From positions 1 through 6,890 of the forward strand of contig CAJTML010000109.1 of the NCBI GenBank assembly GCA_910577495.1: 6,890 nucleotides of DNA, written 5' to 3'. A program made the position numbers and the translations under genes. Each line of letters opens with the position of its first letter. Positions within the stretch are counted from its first letter, which is position 1. Positions 1-5,945 of this stretch are shown in pieces. Source of the DNA: an uncultured Eggerthellaceae bacterium. GTDB lineage: Bacteria > Actinomycetota > Coriobacteriia > Coriobacteriales > Eggerthellaceae. Under the pieces are notes generated by a model that ran no database searches, was not told where the DNA came from, and was given only the letters and a program-made list of their open reading frames with translations.

Positions 1-54
1 GCTGACGCGCTTGCGTAGTGGGTGCGTTTGACGAACGCCGTATGCGCACAGGCG

Positions 55-957
55 TTACTGCTGGTTGGCGCGCGTCATGTGATTGACGAATGATTTGGTG
101 AGATAACTTGATGTGTGTGTTGGGTAGACCAAGTATCTATCGGCATGCACATCAGAGATCTCTATGAGGTCACTTGAATCGTAGGCCTGCTGGAAGAGCG
201 GGCGGTTTTCTGGATCAAATGTTGACTGCGTGAAAAACCACACCCTATCGGGGGCATCATTGCTGTAAAGCTCGTCTATATTGTCAGCAACAACACGTTT
301 TTGATGGAGCATGACGCTCTTCTTTTTGCATTCGCCAAGAATGTAGTCAGTGTAGTCTTGATACCCTGGTTTTGCTGCGTAGAAAAACGTGAATCCATCA
401 AGTGCTTTGAGGGGTACGCTGGCTGGTTTGTTGCCGAGCGCACCTTTAGGAACAGCTGCTATAAGCGGTTCGCGCAAAAGCAACGTTGAAGAAAACTTCT
501 CAGGGTCTAAATTCGTCGGAAGATACAAGATGGCAATGTTTGCATCCCCGTCAGAGAGCGTATCAATGACGGATTTTTCCTGTGGTGCCAACAGGCTTAC
601 TCGTGCGTGGGGATGGTCTTTTATGAAGAGGTCTCTGCCTTTCAGGACTGCCTTCGCCACTGCTCTGTCCTCTATGGCATAGGCAATGCGCAGCTCTTGC
701 GAGGCGGTTGTGGCTAAGTCGTTTTGTAGTTGATCGTACTCAATGAGGATGTTTTCAAGGCGATTGAATGTTGTGGTTCCCTCAGGGGTGAGCGCATAGG
801 TCCGCGTGCTTTTGAAGAGGGGCGAAGCAAGCTCTGTTTCAAGTTTGTCTATGTGTCTGCTGAGTGTTGACGTAGAGATGTGGAAGCGCTGCGCTGTTTT
901 AAGTGCATTGCGATGTTCTGCTAAATAGAGGAATTCCCTCATAATTTCTGTATCCAC
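55..957 (-). CDS. LysR-type transcriptional regulator, divergent from a secreted flavoprotein reductase
   Basis: This 300-residue protein has the usual length and layout of the LysR family. An N-terminal winged helix-turn-helix lies at about residues 6-65, with recognisable segments ALKTAQRFHISTSTLSRHI and the wing ending in ALTPEG. A periplasmic-binding-protein-like effector domain follows from about residue 90 to the end. The frame stays open upstream to 1194, but I chose the GTG at 957 because a GGAGGG ribosome binding site (965-970) sits 7 bases before it. The ATG at 942 is the alternative. The longer reading would run through the intergenic operator and overlap the neighbouring gene. LysR proteins usually bind beside their own gene and control the divergent target, so the reductase at 1193 is the likely target and its substrate the likely co-inducer; both points are inference. 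The DNA-binding domain assignment is secure, the ligand unknown. Confidence 0.93.
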   Translation of the reverse strand: MDTEIMREFLYLAEHRNALKTAQRFHISTSTLSRHIDKLETELASPLFKSTRTYALTPEGTTTFNRLENILIEYDQLQNDLATTASQELRIAYAIEDRAVAKAVLKGRDLFIKDHPHARVSLLAPQEKSVIDTLSDGDANIAILYLPTNLDPEKFSSTLLLREPLIAAVPKGALGNKPASVPLKALDGFTFFYAAKPGYQDYTDYILGECKKKSVMLHQKRVVADNIDELYSNDAPDRVWFFTQSTFDPENRPLFQQAYDSSDLIEISDVHADRYLVYPTHTSSYLTKSFVNHMTRANQQ

Positions 958-964
958 GATACAT

Positions 965-970
965 CCCTCC
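965..970 (-). promoter_or_regulatory. Ribosome binding site that decides a GTG start for the LysR regulator
   Basis: On the minus strand GGAGGG is followed by 7 bases and then GTG (957-955), an ideal spacing. The in-frame ATG at 942 lies 22 bases away, too far for this site. This favours initiation at GTG. Confidence 0.7.
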
Positions 971-981
971 GTTTTCTTTGC

Positions 982-990
982 ACTATAGCA
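982..990 (-). promoter_or_regulatory. Candidate extended -10 promoter of the LysR gene
   Basis: Read on the minus strand this is TGCTATAGT, matching the extended -10 form TGnTATAAT at all but one position. No good -35 hexamer lies 16-18 bases upstream, as is common for extended -10 promoters. Transcription would start near 975, giving a leader of about 18 bases that still includes the ribosome binding site. The phased dyad array begins about 45 bases upstream of that start, where a regulator could control its own gene. Confidence 0.45.
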
Positions 991-1020
991 CGTTTGACCT
1001 GCTCTTTGGGCAGATGTGTT

Positions 1021-1076
1021 GCGCTTTAAGCTGCGCTTTTCGCAATCTAGATTGCATATTCTGCAATCTAGCGTGC
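1021..1076. promoter_or_regulatory. Phased dyad array, probable LysR-type operator
   Basis: The perfect palindrome GCAATCTAGATTGC (1042-1055) is followed 21 bases later by GCAATCTAGCGTGC (1063-1076). It is preceded 21 bases earlier by a degraded copy, GCGCTTTAAGCTGC (1021-1034). The same half-sites also form ATTGC-N7-GCAAT at 1051-1067, which contains a T-N11-A core (1053-1065), the classical LysR binding motif. A 21-bp period is two helical turns, so all copies face the same side of the DNA, as expected for a LysR tetramer. The array lies in the divergent gap between the regulator and the reductase. I see the repeats directly; binding by this regulator is inferred. Confidence 0.7.
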
Positions 1077-1192
1077 AAGTCTTATCGCCTACATCGTCAA
1101 AGGATGCACTGCACAAGTCTTCCCGGGAATCCACAATGATGGGCATCGAAAGTCCAATTTGGCTTTTGGAGGGCAAGGAGAAAGGGATTCTC

Positions 1193-2770
1193 ATGAAAGA
1201 CTATCAAGTAAACCGTCGCAGTTTTCTTAAGGGTGGCTTGCTTGCAGCTGGCGTTGCAAGCATGGGCGCATTGGCTGGTTGTGCGGCTGGTCAAGAAGGT
1301 TCAGCTATGGCGCAAACGGGCTCAGGTGCCTCGCGCGAGTGGGACGCAACCGCTGATGTTGTGGTTGTTGGCTTAAGCGGTGGTATGGGTGCTGTGCTGT
1401 CTGCTATTGAGAGCGGTGCAAGCGTCATTGGTGTTGAAAAGGGCTCAAACCTTGGTGGAAACTGGGCAATCAACACCGGAGTTGTTTTCGCCCCTGCAAC
1501 CGATGCTATGAAGCAAGCAGGCGATGTTGATGAGCGAACGGGCAAAGAGGACACCATTGAAGCCGCGCTGGCGGACTGGATTCGCTGCACGAAGGGCAAC
1601 TGCGATGAGGTTTTGGCTGAGGCCATTCTGCGAGAAGAGCAGGCATTCATCAATGGCCTGGTTGCAGAAGGCCAGCCGGTGAAGACTGAGCTATGTGGTA
1701 TGGCTGACGCTCCTGTTGCGCGTGGCCACTATTTGGTGGACGCACAGGGTAATCGCCAAGGTGGCGGCGCCTTTACGAGCATTCTGGTTGACCGCGTGAA
1801 TCAAACTGACGCGGTGATCATGACCGATACGGTGGCAAAGGATCTGATCTTCGACGAAAACTACAACGTCATTGGCGTTGAGGTGAGCGAAGACGGTAAG
1901 CAGAAGTTCTTGGGTTGCAAAGCGGTTGTTTTGGCCATGGGCGGCTATACCGCAAATCAAGAATTGCGTGCGCGCTGGAACAAAGAATCATCTGGTTGGG
2001 GCGTTATCGGCAACAATCTTGCGCAGGGTGACGGTTACTATATCCTGCTCAACCATGGTGCGGCGCTGGAGGATTTCAAGACAATCTCGCCATCTGTCAC
2101 ACTTGAGGTGAATTCTTGCGATACCTATGAGACGAACAACTACCAGATCTTTTGGGATAGAGGCCCAGCATCGCTGGTCATGCTTGATTCAGCCGGCAAA
2201 CGCAACCGCGCAGAGACGCAGCCTTATACGCAGATGGATGGCTCTCTGCTGACGGTGCCGGCATATCAAGTGTTTGATCAGGCGCAATACGATGATCCGA
2301 CCTTTATGCTTTGTAATGGCTGGAGCAAGGATTCTTTGGCGAAGGCAGTGGAAGACGGCTTTGTGGTAAAAGCTGATACGCTTGAAGAGCTTGCAGAGCT
2401 GCTGTATTTGGATCCTGAAGTAGTGAAGGCTGAAATTGAGGAGTATAACGCTGGCGTGGCTGCGGGTCAGGATAAGTTTGGCCGTGCGGTTGACACGATG
2501 CGTGCCCTTGAAGCTCCGTATTATGCATCAACGGGAACCAACGGTATTTCTGGAACCGACTGCAACGGTATCAAGGTTGACAGTGATGGGCGCGTTTTGG
2601 ATCGTGACGGCAACCCAATCAAGGGTGTCTACGGTGGCGGAAACGATATGTATGCGTCGAATTGGGCTGGTACTTCCTATATCGCCAGCGGCACAGGTGC
2701 TGGTGGTACGTATGCCTTCTCGGTGATTACTGGAAGGAATGCTGCTGCATACGCACTTTCCCAGGCATAA
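1193..2770 (+). CDS. Tat-exported lipoprotein FAD reductase, fumarate reductase/ketosteroid dehydrogenase superfamily, substrate unknown
   Basis: This is a 525-residue flavoprotein. Residues 1-30 are a twin-arginine signal (NRRSFLKGG, 7-15) with a lipobox LAGC (27-30), so it should be a lipoprotein outside the membrane. An FAD dinucleotide fold starts at about residue 54 (VVVVGLSGGMGA, then VEKGSNLGG). The flavin fold closes with GVYGGG near the C-terminus. By hand alignment to the larger reductase in this window, the catalytic fumarate-reductase residues are replaced: the IQxHP His by Ser301, the catalytic Arg by Tyr345, and the HHTMGG segment by ISGTDCNG (452-459). The NRLGGNA segment becomes NWAGTSYIASG with Tyr496 and Gly500, a spacing like that in 3-ketosteroid dehydrogenases. 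It has no FMN or haem domain, so it needs a separate electron donor. The start at 1193 follows an AAGGAGAAAGG stretch (1175-1185) and is the only start that puts the Tat signal at the N-terminus. The LysR gene at 957 probably regulates it. Confidence 0.9.
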   Translation: MKDYQVNRRSFLKGGLLAAGVASMGALAGCAAGQEGSAMAQTGSGASREWDATADVVVVGLSGGMGAVLSAIESGASVIGVEKGSNLGGNWAINTGVVFAPATDAMKQAGDVDERTGKEDTIEAALADWIRCTKGNCDEVLAEAILREEQAFINGLVAEGQPVKTELCGMADAPVARGHYLVDAQGNRQGGGAFTSILVDRVNQTDAVIMTDTVAKDLIFDENYNVIGVEVSEDGKQKFLGCKAVVLAMGGYTANQELRARWNKESSGWGVIGNNLAQGDGYYILLNHGAALEDFKTISPSVTLEVNSCDTYETNNYQIFWDRGPASLVMLDSAGKRNRAETQPYTQMDGSLLTVPAYQVFDQAQYDDPTFMLCNGWSKDSLAKAVEDGFVVKADTLEELAELLYLDPEVVKAEIEEYNAGVAAGQDKFGRAVDTMRALEAPYYASTGTNGISGTDCNGIKVDSDGRVLDRDGNPIKGVYGGGNDMYASNWAGTSYIASGTGAGGTYAFSVITGRNAAAYALSQA

Positions 2771-2813
2771 GCGGCGCTTCACGAGATGAGCGCTCACCAT
2801 ACCTTCCTCCCTA

Positions 2814-2843
2814 AAAGGCAGGCCGCAGAATCGGCCTGCCTTT
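2814..2843 (+). terminator. Strong intrinsic terminator between convergent genes, possibly bidirectional
   Basis: A perfect 12-bp stem (2814-2825 with 2832-2843) encloses a 6-base loop. AAAGGCAGGCCG pairs with CGGCCTGCCTTT, and TTTGTGTT follows on the plus strand. It lies 43 bases after the reductase stop. On the minus strand the hairpin ends in TTTT, so it may also stop transcription of the gene ending at 2877, which has no other hairpin downstream. Confidence 0.85.
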
Positions 2844-2876
2844 GTGTTGGAGGGTCGGGTGGTAAATCTGTGCGCT

Positions 2877-3479
2877 TTAAGCTACTGCCAGGCGCGGCTG
2901 CGTGCGACGCGTACGCGACATGAGTGCTGATGAGGTGCGTGCGGGTTGCGCTGCGGGGCGCGCAAGCGGGGCGCGACGCGCAGCGCGCGTGCTGGTGCAG
3001 CCACTGGCGCAGAGGGTGATACGGCCACCGTCGTCAAAGCGCGCTTCAAGGGCGGTTAAGAGACCTTTTTCGCTTGTTCCAAACGAAAATGAGCTGACGT
3101 GGCGGCCGATGGCATACTGTGCGGGCGTGAAACTTTTCCAGACAAACGAGGGCTGGTTGGCATCTTTTGGTGTCAGCGGCGTTTCGGTGTTCAGCGTTCC
3201 AAAGAAGAGTGCTACGTGTTGACCATCAACAGCAAACAGGGCGATGTCTTGATTCTCTAGGCGCAAGATGGTGGGGCTGCCGGTGAGCCAGGTGTTGTCC
3301 TCGGGGTTGTAGAGCGACAAGACGTCGGCTATGCAAACACCCGCGCAGCGCATGGCTTTGCTCATGCCTTCAAGCGTGAGCTGTACCGGATCCCAAGCAA
3401 AACGATCCTGTAAAAACTCATACATGTTCACGGCATTTGAGACGATTGTTTGGTTGTTGGAGCGGGTGTAGGCGCGCAT
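2877..3479 (-). CDS. Hypothetical protein with an Ala/Arg/Pro-rich C-terminal tail
   Basis: I do not recognise this 200-residue protein. The start is well supported: AAGGAGG (3486-3492) lies 6 bases before the ATG. There is no signal peptide or membrane segment. Residues 1-155 look like a folded, mixed alpha/beta domain with alternating hydrophobic stretches, such as ILRLENQDIALFAVDGQHV (71-89) and GRHVSSFSFG (125-134), which suggest a small beta-rich sensory or ligand-binding domain. A CASGC pair of cysteines (157 and 161) marks an abrupt change to a basic tail (161-200) of Ala, Arg, Pro and Thr, probably disordered. The DNA under the tail is much richer in GC than the rest of the gene. The gene converges on the 1193 reductase and is separated from the upstream reductase by a terminator, so it is probably transcribed alone. 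No function is proposed. Confidence 0.75.
   Translation of the reverse strand: MRAYTRSNNQTIVSNAVNMYEFLQDRFAWDPVQLTLEGMSKAMRCAGVCIADVLSLYNPEDNTWLTGSPTILRLENQDIALFAVDGQHVALFFGTLNTETPLTPKDANQPSFVWKSFTPAQYAIGRHVSSFSFGTSEKGLLTALEARFDDGGRITLCASGCTSTRAARRAPLARPAAQPARTSSALMSRTRRTQPRLAVA
2953..2975. repeat. Short GC-rich direct repeat inside the basic tail of the hypothetical protein
   Basis: GCGGGGCGCG occurs at 2953-2962 and again at 2966-2975, a 13-base period, within a stretch dominated by GCGC steps (about 2935-2992). It encodes part of the Ala/Arg/Pro tail. The repeat is short and could result from composition alone. Confidence 0.5.
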
Positions 3480-3485
3480 GTCTTG

Positions 3486-3492
3486 CCTCCTT
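3486..3492 (-). promoter_or_regulatory. Ribosome binding site of the hypothetical protein
   Basis: On the minus strand AAGGAGG lies 6 bases before the ATG at 3479, a full match to the anti-Shine-Dalgarno sequence. It is the main reason for treating this unrecognised reading frame as a real gene. I found no convincing -35/-10 pair between here and the terminator at 3594. Confidence 0.8.
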
Positions 3493-3593
3493 GGTGTGTT
3501 TGTGGTTCGTTTTCGATGGTTGCCATCTTACGAAGGTTTTACGCTTTATGAGTACCAAAATTGGGACAGTTGGGAAATAATTTGGCGGGACAT

Positions 3594-3635
3594 AAAAAAG
3601 CACCGTGCTGGGGAACAAGCCGGCCGCACGGTGCT
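3594..3635 (-). terminator. Intrinsic terminator of the FMN/FAD reductase gene
   Basis: On the minus strand AGCACCGTGC (3635-3626) pairs perfectly with GCACGGTGCT (3608-3599) around a 17-base loop, and the last stem base begins a run of six T (3599-3594). It starts 44 bases after the reductase stop and separates that gene from the hypothetical gene at 3479. Confidence 0.88.
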
Positions 3636-3679
3636 CTTTGTTTAGTTAGGCGCGCACAGTGGTGCACGTGGAGGTTTCG

Positions 3680-5548
3680 TTATGCCAGTACGTAGGTTGC
3701 TGCGTTAGTGCCTGCGTTACGTCCAAAGGTCATGCAGTCAGCAATTGCGTTGCCGCCCAGACGATTCGATCCATGGATGCCGCCGGTTACTTCGCCCGCT
3801 GCATACAAACCAGGAATCGGGTTGCCGTCTGCGTCGCATGCTTCAGACTCGACGTTAACCTTGATACCGCCCATGGTGTGGTGAACGGTCGGTACCTTGC
3901 GGCATGCGTACCAAGGACCTTCGGTCATGGCTGCGTCTGCCGTGTTGTTTGCTACGAAGCCGAATTCGTCTTCTGCGCCGCCAACAACCTCGTTGTAAGC
4001 GTCAATTGAAGCCTGCAGGTTCGCTGCGTCAACGCCCATCTCAGCTGCTACATCCTCGACCGTCTCGCCCGTTACGATGTGGCCAAGTGCCAACATATTG
4101 TTGATGGTTGCGCCATTGGCGTCGGGCTCATCAGGATCGGGGTAACGCAGGGTGTTCACAACGACCCAGTACGTGCCATCGGGCTGTGCGAAGATTGCCT
4201 TGCACAAGGCGTCACGCTCAGCACCTTCGTTCACGAAACGCTGGCCGTTGGTGTTGACGAAGATACGATTACGTCCAGAGGTACGTATGTCTTCCATAAG
4301 GCCGGTGCCCGGCGTGCCACACGGATGCAGCTGGATGTCAGACAGGCCGATCAGCTCAGCACCTGCACCCTCAGCAAGGGCTAAGCCTTCACCCTGAGCG
4401 CACGGCTTGATGTTGGTGCAGCCGATAGAATCGTCTAAGGTAACTTCTTTCCAAACGCCGTCGTTAACGCTTTGACGATACTCAACGTTTGCGCCGAAGC
4501 CGCCGGTTGCAATGATGACAGCGCCTGCATTGACCTGGACTTCTTTTTCGCCCTTGTACAGCGCCTTTACGCCAACGACTGCGCCCGTGGTATCAGTGAT
4601 AAGCTCGGTGACCTGCATGTCGTTGAGTAACATGATCTGATCAGCGTTGTCTTCGATAAACTGCTGGAACGAGCGGATGTAGGTATTGCCAGACGGGGTG
4701 GCCGGGTAGTGACTACGCTGTCCCAGAGAGCCTGTTGCTGAGCCGCATTCGTCCTTGAACTCTACGCCGAGCGACTCAAGCCAATGAACCGAGTCAAGCG
4801 CGTTGTCGGTGAGGTAATGAACCAGCTCAGGGGTGCCTTGCTCGTGTCCGCCAGTGATGGTGGTCTCGTAGAAGGTCTCAATGGAGTCCTCGATGCCTTG
4901 CGGCTCTTGACGCTCGGGGTCAACTGCATTCAGGGCGCCCTCAGATACGTTGGTTGAGCCACCCGTAATGCCGCACTTCTCAAGGACGATAACGTTTGCG
5001 CCAGCTTGTACAGCAGCAATTGCGGAAGCTAAGCCTGCGCCGCCACCACCGACAACGCATACGTCGGTGTCATAGGTGTCTTGGATTTCAGCTTCAGCCG
5101 GAGCATCTGCTGCTTCCAGAGCTGCCAGGGCGCCTGCCTGGTCTGCGCAGTCCTGCAGGCCTTCGGTGAAGCTCATAGACGAAAGCGTTGCGCCGGTGAT
5201 GGTGTCAACGTTGATGGTCTGATACTCCATGGCCTGGTCAGTCAAGGTTTGCAGTGCATCATAGCCAACGCCGTAAGACTCTTGGTTGGCGGTGGTGTCA
5301 ATGGCGGTAATGGCGTTATCGCTAAAGGTTACCGTCATAGTGTAGGGCGCGTTGTGGCCGTTGACCTCTGCGGTGTAGGTGCCAGGGATCCATGCCTGGG
5401 TGACTTCTTCAGCTGCAGTATGCGGAGCACAACCGGTCAGTCCGGTCAGACCAAACAGTCCAAGTGATGCCCCCATGACAGCCGCACCTTGGCAGAATGT
5501 ACGACGAGTTAATTGATACAGAGGTTGATTTGTAGTGGTGCGTGCCAT
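3680..5548 (-). CDS. Tat-exported flavinylated fumarate reductase-type flavoprotein (FMN-binding plus FAD domains)
   Basis: This is a 622-residue lipoprotein reductase. Residues 1-40 are a Tat signal (LTRRTFCQG, 13-21) ending in the lipobox LTGC (37-40). An FMN-binding domain (about 51-140) contains DTITGAT (115-121), the motif that ApbE-type transferases flavinylate, presumably at Thr121. The FAD domain starts at VCVVGGGGAG (163-172). Fumarate-reductase catalytic residues are all present: His408 (IQLHP), Arg445 (NEGAERD), His556/His557 (HHTMGG) and Arg596 (NRLGGN). Electrons probably flow from a membrane quinol dehydrogenase to FMN, then FAD, then an unsaturated substrate outside the cell. 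Fumarate is possible, but the segment between His408 and Arg445 reads LMEDIRTSG rather than the ITEAxRG I recall from Shewanella fumarate reductase, so another enoate such as urocanate or a cinnamate is equally possible. The ATG at 5548 has AAGGAGG 5 bases upstream and places the Tat motif correctly; the frame is open to 5680. Confidence 0.93.
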   Translation of the reverse strand: MARTTTNQPLYQLTRRTFCQGAAVMGASLGLFGLTGLTGCAPHTAAEEVTQAWIPGTYTAEVNGHNAPYTMTVTFSDNAITAIDTTANQESYGVGYDALQTLTDQAMEYQTINVDTITGATLSSMSFTEGLQDCADQAGALAALEAADAPAEAEIQDTYDTDVCVVGGGGAGLASAIAAVQAGANVIVLEKCGITGGSTNVSEGALNAVDPERQEPQGIEDSIETFYETTITGGHEQGTPELVHYLTDNALDSVHWLESLGVEFKDECGSATGSLGQRSHYPATPSGNTYIRSFQQFIEDNADQIMLLNDMQVTELITDTTGAVVGVKALYKGEKEVQVNAGAVIIATGGFGANVEYRQSVNDGVWKEVTLDDSIGCTNIKPCAQGEGLALAEGAGAELIGLSDIQLHPCGTPGTGLMEDIRTSGRNRIFVNTNGQRFVNEGAERDALCKAIFAQPDGTYWVVVNTLRYPDPDEPDANGATINNMLALGHIVTGETVEDVAAEMGVDAANLQASIDAYNEVVGGAEDEFGFVANNTADAAMTEGPWYACRKVPTVHHTMGGIKVNVESEACDADGNPIPGLYAAGEVTGGIHGSNRLGGNAIADCMTFGRNAGTNAATYVLA

Positions 5549-5553
5549 GATTG

Positions 5554-5560
5554 CCTCCTT
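5554..5560 (-). promoter_or_regulatory. Ribosome binding site that fixes the start of the FMN/FAD reductase
   Basis: On the minus strand AAGGAGG is followed by CAATC and the ATG at 5548. The in-frame ATG at 5680 would add 44 charged residues before the Tat signal and has no comparable site. This settles the shorter start. Confidence 0.85.
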
Positions 5561-5779
5561 AGGACTGGTACGTCTTTGTAGCTCTTCTAGCTCCTTTCGA
5601 TGATCGCTACGAGGAGTGGTCATCATTTCGATGTACTGATAGTAGCGCTGTGAATTTGCTCTTGTGACGGCATGCGGCATTCGTCAACGCGATGTGTGTT
5701 TGTTGTATGGAGTTTGAAAGTGTGATGTTGCCAAAGCGAAAGATTTAGATCGGCGAAAAAGACGACGCGCTGTCGAAAA

Positions 5780-5808
5780 ATGATAGTTCGGTGACAACAT
5801 TTGGCGAA
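5780..5808 (-). promoter_or_regulatory. Weak candidate promoter for the FMN/FAD reductase
   Basis: On the minus strand TTCGCC (5808-5803) and TATCAT (5785-5780) are 17 bases apart. The -10 matches the consensus at five of six positions, the -35 at three of six. It lies just downstream of the ettA terminator and would give a leader of roughly 225 bases. No better pair was found in the gap. Confidence 0.3.
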
Positions 5809-5836
5809 TTGTGGATACGCCGTGGTGGGCAGATGG

Positions 5837-5875
5837 CGAAAAAGCAACGGCGACCAGGGGATACCTGGTCGCCGT
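5837..5875 (-). terminator. Intrinsic terminator of ettA
   Basis: On the minus strand ACGGCGACCAGG (5875-5864) pairs perfectly over 12 bp with CCTGGTCGCCGT (5858-5847) around a 5-base loop. TGCTTTTTCG follows. It begins 70 bases after the ettA stop and isolates ettA from the downstream reductase. Confidence 0.85.
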
Positions 5876-5945
5876 AAGATGCGCGGATGTGCGCAGGTTG
5901 CGTACCAAAGCCGCTGTGCCGCTTGCGCTGGCGCGTGAGGAGTGT

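Larger units (their letters stand above)
5549..5945. other. Region without a gene: long leader of the reductase and 3' end of ettA
   Basis: No credible gene is seen in these 397 bases. From the right it holds the ettA trailer with its terminator (5837-5875), then about 280 bases upstream of the 5548 start. That upstream part contains a weak promoter candidate (5780-5808), two CGAAAAA copies 20 bases apart (5754 and 5774) around a weak 4-bp hairpin (5763-5775), and the reductase ribosome binding site. I see no riboswitch class, tRNA or regulator-sized palindrome. Confidence 0.6.

Noticed and set aside
1..54. Possible end of another gene at the left edge
   Set aside because: Every plus-strand frame stops within the first 30 bases and no recognisable protein end or T-tailed hairpin is seen; too short to support a call.
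1076..1121. Direct repeat CAAGTCTT (1076-1083 and 1114-1121)
   Set aside because: Eight bases at a 38-base distance, not phased with the dyad array; likely chance.
1120..1129. Palindrome TTCCCGGGAA in the divergent gap
   Set aside because: A single 10-base palindrome with no second copy, and outside the phased array; chance cannot be excluded.
1016..1192. Upstream in-frame starts for the plus-strand reductase (1016, 1136)
   Set aside because: The Tat signal would be internal and neither start has a ribosome binding site; 1193 has both.
958..1194. N-terminal extension of the LysR reading frame up to 1194
   Set aside because: It would run through the operator array and up to the reductase start, lacks a LysR-like sequence, and the GTG at 957 has a well-spaced ribosome binding site.
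2902..3222. Plus-strand reading frame opposite the hypothetical gene
   Set aside because: It has no ribosome binding site and is Arg/Ala-rich from composition; the minus-strand gene has a full AAGGAGG and a more protein-like sequence.
5549..5680. 44-residue N-terminal extension of the FMN/FAD reductase
   Set aside because: It would bury the Tat signal, and the AAGGAGG at 5554-5560 directly precedes the ATG at 5548.
5756..5775. Weak hairpin followed by T residues on the minus strand, as an attenuator
   Set aside because: The stem is only 4 bp, too weak to call a terminator without further support.
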